Virus record (IMG/VR): IMGVR_UViG_3300032435_000062 | Span: 1 to 27,882 of that record | DNA from: a virus | Reading direction: 5' to 3' (one strand) | Length of the DNA: 27,882 nt | Part shown: positions 4,516 to 11,110 of the stretch, piece after piece | How positions within the stretch are numbered: the stretch's first letter is position 1 | Layout of the letters: the number at the start of each line of letters is the position of its first letter | Program-made: the position numbers and the translations under genes | Notes under the pieces: model-generated | The model's input: only the letters and a program-made list of their open reading frames with translations | What the model was told of the DNA's origin: nothing | Databases searched by the model: none

Positions 4516-6513
4516 ATGGAATTACAATTAAAAACCACCAAGGTATTCAGTAAAAATTATGATGCATTATATAATAGTCAAATCAGATTTATTGTTAATC
4601 AAGGCGGAACTCGTAGCAGCAAAACTTACAGTCTATGCCAAATGTTAATTGTATATGCTCTACAAAATAAAAATAAAAATAAAACAATCTCAATCGTACG
4701 TAAAACATTTCCAGCTTTAAGAAGTTCGGTTATGAAAGATTTTTTTGAAGTGTTAAGAGATTTAAATATTTATGATGAAAAATACCACAATAAAACTGAA
4801 CACATTTATAAATTTCCAAATGGCAGTACTATATCATTTTTCTCATTAGATGATGCACAAAAAGTGAGAGGTAGAAAACACAGTATAGTGTGGTGCAATG
4901 AAGCAAACGAGTTAACCTTTGAAGATTTTAATCAATTAAATTTTAGGTGTGAAGAGAAGATGTATTTCGATTTCAATCCATCAGACACTGAGCATTGGCT
5001 ATATGGTATAATAGATAGGGAAGATGCAATTAAAATACATTCAACCTACAAAGATAACAGTTTCCTTCCAAAATCGCTTATAAAGCAAATAGAAGAGTTA
5101 ATACTTGTTGACCAAGATTATTATAATATCTATGCTTTAGGGTTACCATCTAAATCAACTCACACAGTATATAACCATCAACAATTTTATTCAGTTAGAC
5201 CAGAATGTAAAGAAACAATTCTTGGTTTGGATTTTGGCTTTACGCATCCTTCAGCTTTAGTCAGATGTGATTTTAGAGAAAATGAAGTATATGTAAAAGA
5301 ATTGATTTATGAAAGTTATTTAACAACACCAGAACTAATTGAAAAAGTAAAAGAAAAACTAATTGAAGAAGGTTTATTAACTTCACAGCTTATTGTTTGT
5401 GACTATGCTAGACCCGAAATCATCAGTGAGATGAATTCTGCTGGACTGAATTGTGTTAATGCTATCAAGAATGTAAAGGAAGGAATTGATGCTGTTAAAT
5501 CAAAAGTATTTTTTGTAGATGAAACCTCATCAAATATCAAAAAAGAACTGGCCAACTATAAATGGAAATCTCAAGGTGAAAGAATTCTTGAAGAAGTTAT
5601 TAAACAATGGGATGATGCTTGTTTTGTTGGAGATACTATGATTACAACTATAAATGGTCAAGTACCAATGAAAGATATAATAGTTGGTGATATGGTATTA
5701 ACATCACAAGGTTATAAAAAAGTATTATTAAAACATAATAACGGAACGCATCTAGTATCAAAATACTCTTTACTTTCCGATACTAATTTAGTATATTTAA
5801 CTTGTACTAATAATCATAGAATAAAAACAATAGAAGGATGGACGGAGATTTCAAAATTACAATCGGAACAGACAATTTACCAACACAAACATTTAACGGA
5901 AGAACATATAAATTATATCCCAACCGAAAATATTTCACACAACACAAACATCATATGCACCAACAAGTTTGGGAATTTCATAATGGACCAAGAAAAAAAG
6001 GTTATCACATCCATCACATCAACGAAAACAGATGGGATAATAGAATTGAAAACTTGGAAGAAAAAGAAGCGTCTAAACATTTATCTGAACATTCAAAAGA
6101 AAGATGGGATAATAAAAGTGAGGAATCTAAAAAGGAATTTCATTCAAAAGGTATTGAAGCAGCAAAGATATGGCATAAAAGTGAAGAGGGTAAACAATGG
6201 CACAGTGAACACGGTAAAAAATCTTGGATTAATAGGGTTAAAACCATTAAACAATGTGAACAATGTGGAAAAGAATATGAAACTCACATTCCAACCAGAA
6301 GTAAATACTGCCATAACAACTGTAAAGCTAAAGCACTTAGAGCAAGGAGAAAGCTGGATGGAGGAAGTGTATGATTTAACTATCGAAGATTGTAGTGAAT
6401 ATTTTGCTAATAATGTATTAGTACATAATTGTGATGCTGTTAGATACGGTGTGTTATATTATAAAAGAAATAATACCCAAGCTAATTTTGAATTTGTTTC
6501 ATTTACTTTTTAA
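4516..6513 (+). CDS. terL: Terminase large subunit interrupted by an intein
   Basis: An ORF of 665 residues that would give a 395-residue packaging motor and nuclease after removal of a 270-residue intein. N-extein: Walker A-like GGTRSSKT (30-37) and Walker B HSIVWCNEANE (122-132, with Asn128-Glu129 at the catalytic end). The RuvC-like nuclease has Asp239 (LGLDFGFTHP) and Asp296 (LIVCDYARPE). The third Asp is in the C-extein motif CDAVRYG (639-645), immediately behind the intein. Splicing would join WDDA to CDAVRYG, restoring the conserved motif III. The enzyme would translocate DNA into proheads with ATP and cut it. Only 27 residues follow the intein. Until splicing, the nuclease site is split, so packaging depends on splicing. 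Confidence 0.9.
   Translation: MELQLKTTKVFSKNYDALYNSQIRFIVNQGGTRSSKTYSLCQMLIVYALQNKNKNKTISIVRKTFPALRSSVMKDFFEVLRDLNIYDEKYHNKTEHIYKFPNGSTISFFSLDDAQKVRGRKHSIVWCNEANELTFEDFNQLNFRCEEKMYFDFNPSDTEHWLYGIIDREDAIKIHSTYKDNSFLPKSLIKQIEELILVDQDYYNIYALGLPSKSTHTVYNHQQFYSVRPECKETILGLDFGFTHPSALVRCDFRENEVYVKELIYESYLTTPELIEKVKEKLIEEGLLTSQLIVCDYARPEIISEMNSAGLNCVNAIKNVKEGIDAVKSKVFFVDETSSNIKKELANYKWKSQGERILEEVIKQWDDACFVGDTMITTINGQVPMKDIIVGDMVLTSQGYKKVLLKHNNGTHLVSKYSLLSDTNLVYLTCTNNHRIKTIEGWTEISKLQSEQTIYQHKHLTEEHINYIPTENISHNTNIICTNKFGNFIMDQEKKVITSITSTKTDGIIELKTWKKKKRLNIYLNIQKKDGIIKVRNLKRNFIQKVLKQQRYGIKVKRVNNGTVNTVKNLGLIGLKPLNNVNNVEKNMKLTFQPEVNTAITTVKLKHLEQGESWMEEVYDLTIEDCSEYFANNVLVHNCDAVRYGVLYYKRNNTQANFEFVSFTF
5620..6429 (+). 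other. Intein in the large terminase (residues 369-638)
   Basis: The Hint-type splicing domain is visible at both ends. The N-terminal block starts at Cys369 (CFVGDTMITTINGQVPMKDI) with the typical IVGDMVLTSQGYKKV. Block B is LTCTNNHRIKTIEGW, with TxxH-type Thr and His. At the C-terminus, VYDLTIEDCSEYFANN is followed by VLVHN, and Cys639 is the +1 residue. Cys1, the terminal His-Asn and Cys+1 are the residues needed for standard protein splicing. The middle 170 residues or so, in this frame, look like no known endonuclease and are Lys/Asn/Thr/Ile rich. They coincide with an HNH gene in the -1 frame (5838-6374). Confidence 0.9.
5838..6374 (+). CDS. HNH homing endonuclease nested out of frame within the intein
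   Basis: A 178-residue protein in the -1 frame relative to the terminase/intein. Residues about 20-75 are a clear HNH endonuclease of the HNH_3 type: FNGRTYKLYPNRKYFTQ, VWEFHNG, KGYHIHHINENRWDNRIENL (His-His, then Asn-rich, then Asn). A Lys/Glu/His-rich helical stretch follows. A C-terminal zinc-ribbon-like CEQCGKEYETH and KYCHNNCKAK end it. The ATG lies within the Gly-Trp codons (GGATGG) of the intein block B. The stop lies within the codons of VYDL in the C-terminal intein block. An in-frame stop at 5817-5819 bounds the frame upstream. It would cut intein-less terminase genes to spread the element. How it is translated is unclear. Confidence 0.75.
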   Translation: MDGDFKITIGTDNLPTQTFNGRTYKLYPNRKYFTQHKHHMHQQVWEFHNGPRKKGYHIHHINENRWDNRIENLEEKEASKHLSEHSKERWDNKSEESKKEFHSKGIEAAKIWHKSEEGKQWHSEHGKKSWINRVKTIKQCEQCGKEYETHIPTRSKYCHNNCKAKALRARRKLDGGSV

Positions 6514-6552
6514 TATTTATTTTTCAATTTATTGGTCGTTTCAAAAGTTTCA

Positions 6553-6568
6553 TACTATTTATATTTAA
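6553..6568 (+). promoter_or_regulatory. Candidate late promoter before the second sigma-like gene
   Basis: TACTATTTATATTTAA, nearly the same as the motif at 3540-3557, in the 87-base gap after the large terminase. An ATTG about 21 bases upstream could act as a -33 element. Confidence 0.35.
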
Positions 6569-6600
6569 ATAATAACAATTACATTAAATAAAAAGTAAAA

Positions 6601-7215
6601 ATGAAATTAAACTATAAAAAAATAATTGATGAATTTATAAAACAAAGATACGCTTACTTAATTGAATGCAGTACTAATATATTAAAACAAAATAAAAGTT
6701 TATCACCCGAAGATTTAGTTAGTGAATTATGTATATATTTATATACCAATAAAGAAAAGGTAACAACATTTATTAATATGAATAAGTTGGAAGCGTTTGC
6801 AGTAAGTTGGATGAATATTCAAGGAAGATATAAAACATCACCAATCAATAAAAAATACGCTAACAATTTTGATGACATAAATGATTTCACAGAATACGGA
6901 TTAGATACCACAAACTTTTCAGATACAATTGATAAAAGTGATTATGAAAATGAATTAGCTTTAAGTTTTAATGATGAACAAATAGTTAAAATTCTTAAGA
7001 TAAAAAATGTTAAAAACTTATTAAGTAAATCAGAACAAATATTATATAATGCTTATTTTATAGAAAATTTATCTTATGATAAAATAAAAATTAAATATAC
7101 ATTTTACAGAGTTATTGATGGTAAAAGAATTAATTACAAAAGTAAGAACTCCATTTATCAAATGATGAAAATAATGAAAGAAAAAATAAAATACTATATA
7201 AATGATAATAATTGA
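6601..7215 (+). CDS. Sigma-like protein, divergent
   Basis: A 204-residue protein with a sigma-factor-like plan. Residues about 33-75 (LSPEDLVSELCIYLYTNKEK, then LEAFAVSWMNIQGRY) resemble region 2. Residues about 140-200 (LLSKSEQILYNAYFIENLSY, later SIYQMMKIMKEKIKYYI) resemble region 4, with an inserted basic loop (KRINYKSKN) before the last helix. It is more diverged than the factor at 2173 and may be a late-acting sigma, an anti-sigma-like decoy, or a DNA-binding protein that kept only the fold. It follows the terminase after a promoter-like motif, and its end overlaps the next gene by 14 bases. Confidence 0.5.
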   Translation: MKLNYKKIIDEFIKQRYAYLIECSTNILKQNKSLSPEDLVSELCIYLYTNKEKVTTFINMNKLEAFAVSWMNIQGRYKTSPINKKYANNFDDINDFTEYGLDTTNFSDTIDKSDYENELALSFNDEQIVKILKIKNVKNLLSKSEQILYNAYFIENLSYDKIKIKYTFYRVIDGKRINYKSKNSIYQMMKIMKEKIKYYINDNN

Positions 7216-7459
7216 ATTAGCTTGTCTAAGCTTCTTATTTGTTAACGCTGAACCTCTGATACTATTCAAGAGGTTTTGTGGTTACAGAGAGGAGCAAATG
7301 CATACATATAGCAAAATAAAACAATTTATACATAAATTAATTTACTGTTGTTTATGTTCTGCGTTTTGGATTGGATTAATATTTACTGGTTCAATTTTAA
7401 AAGCAGCATTAATATCAGTTTTAGCCGAAATAATATCAAAAATAAATAACAGATTATGA
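7202..7459 (+). CDS. Small membrane protein with a CCLCSAFW motif
   Basis: An 85-residue protein with a hydrophobic N-terminus (IELACLSFLFVNAEPLILF) and a second hydrophobic pair at about 45-75. The motif YCCLCSAFWIGLIF (Cys-Cys-x-Cys, then Phe-Trp) leads into the latter. The C-x-C...W arrangement in a membrane helix resembles DUF1360-like phage and sporulation membrane proteins. This type is often found between terminase and tail genes in Bacteroidota phages. The start overlaps the previous gene by 14 bases, and the stop overlaps the next ATG (ATGA). Function is unknown; a structural or membrane-modifying role is possible. Confidence 0.55.
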   Translation: MIIIELACLSFLFVNAEPLILFKRFCGYREEQMHTYSKIKQFIHKLIYCCLCSAFWIGLIFTGSILKAALISVLAEIISKINNRL

Positions 7460-7698
7460 CACCACAATTAGCACAATTATTATCAGAACTTACATTAGAT
7501 AATGTGACGGAAAAAACACAAATACTTATTGATGAAATAGGAATTACAAATTATACCAATAGTTTACAAACTGAGTTAATGTTTGCGTATAACAACTTAT
7601 TATTCCCTCAAGCACAAGAACACGGTAAAAGCTGTGGAACGTGTCGTGGAAGGGTTTATAATCGATTAGTAAACCATTTAAAAACAAATATAGAATAA
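7456..7698 (+). CDS. Hypothetical protein with a CGTCRGRVYN motif
   Basis: An 80-residue protein, mostly helical, whose C-terminal part contains SCGTCRGRVYNRLVNHLK. A CxxC followed by Arg/Val/Tyr is a pattern I associate with small proteins near the tail genes of Bacteroidota phages. It could bind zinc if another pair of ligands (for example His55, just upstream) takes part. It starts with a 4-base overlap on the membrane protein gene. No function is known to me. Confidence 0.5.
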   Translation: MTPQLAQLLSELTLDNVTEKTQILIDEIGITNYTNSLQTELMFAYNNLLFPQAQEHGKSCGTCRGRVYNRLVNHLKTNIE

Positions 7699-7712
7699 TA
7701 AATATTATAAAT

Positions 7713-8387
7713 ATGAGTATTAAAAAAAATATAATTAAAACTTGGGCTGATGTTAAACTATACCAACTGCAAGAATTAGAAGGTTTGAGTGAATATGAGA
7801 ATCAAATAGATTTAGTAGTTGAACAACTTTCTATTTTAATGGAAATGGACCCATCAGAAGTTCAAAATATGGCGGTTACTGATTTAATGATTGAAATAGA
7901 TAAATGGAAATTCATTAAAGAAAAACCTATTGAAGCTAAAAGAATTAATTTATTTAAAATGGAAGGTAAAAGATTTGGTTTTATTACATTAAATGAACTT
8001 ACTTTAGCCCAACTTGTTGATATTGAATTTTATGTTGGTGATGGATTAATGAAAAATGCACATAAAATAATGAGTATTCTTTATTTACCAGTAAAAAAAT
8101 ATAACCTCATCACTAAAAAATATACACTAGAAGAATATTCGTCAGATGAAGATAGACAAAATCTATTCAAATTAGTAACTATGGATGTTTTATACCCTCA
8201 GATGCTTTTTTTTTGGAATATCGTAAAAATTTATTTGAAAGATATAGAATCATCTTTCGAAATGAAGATGAACAAACTGACGACGAATATGGAGATGAAC
8301 AATATGACGATGGAACAAAAACAAGTAATGATTCAAAAACTGAAGAATCTACAAAACTTAACCAAAAATGGAATTGGTATGGAATAA
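7713..8387 (+). CDS. Tail assembly chaperone, short (G-like) product
   Basis: A 224-residue protein, helical in the N-terminal two thirds (ADVKLYQLQELEGLS, LIVEQL-type helices, FKMEGKRFGFI). It resembles the chaperones that load tail tube subunits on the tape measure protein in siphophages. Near residues 164-167 the gene contains nine T (8206-8214) in slippery phase, and the -1 frame is open to 8497. The continued zero frame ends in a Met/Asn/Lys-rich, low-complexity tail (about 180-224). The pair corresponds to the gpG/gpGT system of lambda. It lies well upstream of the tape measure gene, which is unusual, but among tail completion genes. Confidence 0.65.
   Translation: MSIKKNIIKTWADVKLYQLQELEGLSEYENQIDLVVEQLSILMEMDPSEVQNMAVTDLMIEIDKWKFIKEKPIEAKRINLFKMEGKRFGFITLNELTLAQLVDIEFYVGDGLMKNAHKIMSILYLPVKKYNLITKKYTLEEYSSDEDRQNLFKLVTMDVLYPQMLFFWNIVKIYLKDIESSFEMKMNKLTTNMEMNNMTMEQKQVMIQKLKNLQNLTKNGIGME
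8206..8214 (+). promoter_or_regulatory. Slippery T9 site for -1 ribosomal frameshift
   Basis: Nine consecutive T read as C TTT TTT TTT TGG in the zero frame. A slip of one base back gives TTT TTT TTG GAA and enters the frame that stays open to 8497. Tail assembly chaperone genes of siphophages use just such a site. I did not find a clear downstream hairpin by eye. A sequencing error in the homopolymer would mimic this. Confidence 0.55.
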
Positions 8388-8497
8388 TTAATCAACTAGC
8401 AAATGATGATATCCTTAAAATGGATGAGGTAGTTAAACTACCAGCATTGCAATGCTTAACTTACCTAAAATATAAAATAGAAACTAATAATAAATAA
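8213..8497 (+). CDS. Tail assembly chaperone C-terminal (T-like) extension, -1 frame
   Basis: About 94 codons in the -1 frame relative to the gene at 7713. No ATG opens it (the first possible start is a TTG inside the slippery site), so it is most likely made by frameshift, giving a fusion of about 261 residues. It contains LEYRKNLFERYRIIFR, then an acidic Asp/Glu/Gly/Tyr linker, and then NWYGIINQLANDDILKMDEV with ALQCLTYLKYKI at the end. This C-terminal pattern is one I know from Bacteroidota phage tail proteins and has normal codon use, unlike a shadow frame. The fusion should recruit tail tube protein to the tape measure. Confidence 0.55.
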   Translation: MEYRKNLFERYRIIFRNEDEQTDDEYGDEQYDDGTKTSNDSKTEESTKLNQKWNWYGIINQLANDDILKMDEVVKLPALQCLTYLKYKIETNNK

Positions 8498-8498
8498 T

Positions 8499-8942
8499 AT
8501 GGCACAAGTAACTTATAATCAACTAATTAAAGCTTTTGAAACAATTGGATATAATCATTTTCAGATTAATAGATTTGGTAATGGGGTTGTTGAAGATGTT
8601 AATACTTTTAGTCCAGATTCAAATGGGTTCCCAATTTTATGGGTAGCTCCACAGGGTGTTGAATTGGGAGATAACAGTATGATATATACTATGAGAGTTT
8701 TAGTATTTGATATTGATAAAAGCAATGATAGTTTAAGGAATGAAATTCTTTCAGATTGTTTATTGATATTAAATGATGTGATTCAAATATTAAAAAACGA
8801 TACTGATAATTATACTGTAAGTAATAATCCGCAAGCAATTCCTTTCAATCAAAAGTTTGTTGATTATTGTACTGGATGGTTTGCTGATGTTAATATTGAA
8901 ACAGATATATTAAATACACTTTGCGTAATTCCTAGAGTATAA
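8499..8942 (+). CDS. Putative tail completion/terminator protein
   Basis: A 147-residue alpha/beta protein: an N-terminal helix (YNQLIKAFETIGYNHFQINR), then strands with FPILWVAPQGVEL, TMRVLVFDIDK, and a helix SLRNEILSDCLLILNDVIQILK. The C-terminal strand pair is GWFADVNIETDI. The strand-helix plan with a VFD strand and a long central helix fits tail terminator (gpU-like) proteins, and the family is common next to HK97-gp10-like genes in Bacteroidota phages. It is followed directly by the gp10-like gene with a one-base stop/start overlap (TAATG). The fold is inferred from pattern and position. Confidence 0.5.
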   Translation: MAQVTYNQLIKAFETIGYNHFQINRFGNGVVEDVNTFSPDSNGFPILWVAPQGVELGDNSMIYTMRVLVFDIDKSNDSLRNEILSDCLLILNDVIQILKNDTDNYTVSNNPQAIPFNQKFVDYCTGWFADVNIETDILNTLCVIPRV

Positions 8943-9376
8943 TGGAAGATAAATTTGATATCATTTCTATACTGCAAGAACTTGGTGACGATATAGTTGC
9001 TGATATGCAAAAAATTATTCAGATGAATGGTTCAATCGGAACTGGTCGCTTATTAAATAATATAAAAACAAAAGCAGTTGAAAAGAATGATAAATATAAT
9101 TTAATTATTTCATATCCTTTCTATGGTAAGTTTGTTGATGAAGGAAGGAAAGCTGGTAAGATGCCACCACTTGATGATATAATCGCTTGGACGAAGTTAA
9201 AAGGTATTCCAGCAAGTGCAGCGTTCCCTATAGCTAAATCAATCGCTAAGAACGGAACAAAGGGTATTAACTTTACAAAACCTTTCTATAATGACATTAA
9301 AGTAATTGCGGATATTTTAGGTGATAAATATTCAAAACACATAATAAAAGTAATAACAAAAGAATTAATTAATTAA
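8942..9376 (+). CDS. HK97 gp10-like head-tail/tail completion protein
   Basis: A 144-residue protein with the HK97 gp10 pattern: an N-terminal helix (ILQELGDDIVADMQKIIQ), a small GTGRL turn, NLIISYPFYGKFVDEGRKAG (the typical Y..FvdeGRk.GkmPP core at about 60-78), IIAWTKLKG, and FPIAKSIAKNGTKGINFTKP. This last part corresponds to the R-I-hGI..kpF region in the family. Proteins of this type connect head and tail or finish the tail tube. It overlaps the previous stop by one base. Confidence in the family is good. Confidence 0.7.
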   Translation: MEDKFDIISILQELGDDIVADMQKIIQMNGSIGTGRLLNNIKTKAVEKNDKYNLIISYPFYGKFVDEGRKAGKMPPLDDIIAWTKLKGIPASAAFPIAKSIAKNGTKGINFTKPFYNDIKVIADILGDKYSKHIIKVITKELIN

Positions 9377-9384
9377 ATAAAAAT

Positions 9385-11106
9385 ATGCCACTTTCACTTT
9401 CAATAGTAAAACAACCAGCAGCATCGCTAACTCATAAGATATTACCAGTATATAATGGTTTACCTTTTATCGTTACATCAAATAACTTTAATAGACAAAA
9501 TTTTAAATATGTAGCTGATATTTATGTTAATAATAAATTAGTGACAACTTTAAAACATAATAAAGATATCACCGCATTAAACTATGGTATTTTTGATATT
9601 GGTAGAGTTGTTGAAAACTTTATTAAAACACCACCAACAATAATTGGCTCAAATGGATTTACAACAAGTAACCAATCAGCTACTGCTTTATATCAAATAA
9701 AGTTTGGAGCTGAGTATGAAAGATATATTGAGTTTACTTCTATATCAAATAATGCTGGTAATTCTAGATTATCAATTAATAACTCATTAAATGGTCAACA
9801 CGATGTTGTTGCTGGTGATTACATTACAATTCAAAACGCTTCTAACAATTATTACAACGGAACCTTCTTAGTTATATCAGTAACCACTTTAACTATTACT
9901 ATATCAAAACCATTTACGAATACAGCAAGTGGTTTATTAATTGAAGGAGAAGGATTCTTTGATAACTATTATGTTAATAATATTGGGTTAGGTGGTGTAG
10001 TTGGATTTGCAATTTCTAACTCTAGACCAAGTAAAATAAATATTGGTGATTTAGTTGTTGTTCAACAAAATAGTAATGCAACAATTAAAGGGTATAATGG
10101 TGAGTGGTTAGTTGTTGATAAATTATCTAACGTAAATATTGGTGGTGCTTTTTATACTGTTATAGTAACAAATTGTCCGTTTTTTGGAAGTACACCAATT
10201 AATGGTGGGAGTATTTATTCTAAATCAAAATACAAATATAGAAATACAGTTACCTCATCAGTTGAATATGCTTGGGATGCTGCTTTACAATATAAAGAAG
10301 CATTAGTTTGGAACCCCTCAGTACACTCAATGAATGTAACAAATAAAGGAGCATTCTTAACTAGAGCACCAATAGCTAAAAATATTAGACTTAATGAGAT
10401 AGATTCACTTTCTTTTTTCAATACATCTATCACTGGTGGACCTTCGGTGTCTAAGGGTGTATTTAAAACATACAATGCAGCTAATTCTTTGATAACTAGC
10501 GCATCTTACTTTATGCCAATAACTAGTTTAATTAGAATTGATTTAATGACTGGAACAAAAAACATATTTGTATCGGTACCATTAAATGGTGTTAGTTACT
10601 ACACAGTTGAGTTACAAGATTCTGCATCGAATAGGTTAAGTGAAATACGTAGATATAATTTAGATAGAGTTTGTTACAGATATTCACAGTATCGTTTTAA
10701 ATGGTTAAATAGATTAGGTGGATGGGATTACTTTACATTCAATTTAAGAAGTGATAAATCAGTAAGTGTACAAAGAAGTTTATATAGTGGTCAATTAAAA
10801 ACTTATCAACCAAATAATAGTACATTCAATTATAAAATGGGTGATAGTACTAATAGAGTATATAATGTGAAAGCAAATGATTCTGAAGTAGTATTTAGTA
10901 ATTGGTTAACAAATGCTGAATCATCTTGGTTAGAAGAATTATTTACTAGTCCAGAGGTTTATATGTTAATTGGTGATACGACAGACACTTTACCAATTAT
11001 ATTAACTGATACTGATTATACAATAGGTGAAAAAGAAAATATAGGTTTATTACAATATAAAATAGGATTTAAGTATTCTAATAACAAAGTTATTCAAAGA
11101 GGTTAA
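9385..11106 (+). CDS. Tail/baseplate structural protein
   Basis: A 573-residue protein. The ends match a family I know from Bacteroidota phage tail regions. Near residue 65, ALNYGIFDIGRVVENFI. Near 440-460, YRFKWLNRLGGWDYFTFNLR. At 505-525, FSNWLTNAESSWLEELF with SPEVYML. Between about 110 and 290 lie two related beta modules: GDYITIQNASNNYYNGTF with TLTITISKPF, and GDLVVVQQ with YNGEWLVVDK. These look like carbohydrate-binding or oligomerisation inserts. It probably forms part of the distal tail or baseplate together with the next gene, four bases downstream. The exact position in the virion is inferred. Confidence 0.6.
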   Translation: MPLSLSIVKQPAASLTHKILPVYNGLPFIVTSNNFNRQNFKYVADIYVNNKLVTTLKHNKDITALNYGIFDIGRVVENFIKTPPTIIGSNGFTTSNQSATALYQIKFGAEYERYIEFTSISNNAGNSRLSINNSLNGQHDVVAGDYITIQNASNNYYNGTFLVISVTTLTITISKPFTNTASGLLIEGEGFFDNYYVNNIGLGGVVGFAISNSRPSKINIGDLVVVQQNSNATIKGYNGEWLVVDKLSNVNIGGAFYTVIVTNCPFFGSTPINGGSIYSKSKYKYRNTVTSSVEYAWDAALQYKEALVWNPSVHSMNVTNKGAFLTRAPIAKNIRLNEIDSLSFFNTSITGGPSVSKGVFKTYNAANSLITSASYFMPITSLIRIDLMTGTKNIFVSVPLNGVSYYTVELQDSASNRLSEIRRYNLDRVCYRYSQYRFKWLNRLGGWDYFTFNLRSDKSVSVQRSLYSGQLKTYQPNNSTFNYKMGDSTNRVYNVKANDSEVVFSNWLTNAESSWLEELFTSPEVYMLIGDTTDTLPIILTDTDYTIGEKENIGLLQYKIGFKYSNNKVIQRG

Positions 11107-11110
11107 TAAA

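Noticed and set aside
8206-8214. T9 run as a plain sequencing error
   Set aside because: Possible, but a -1 slip in a tail chaperone-like gene is a well-known design and both products have plausible sequence. Kept as a frameshift with moderate confidence.
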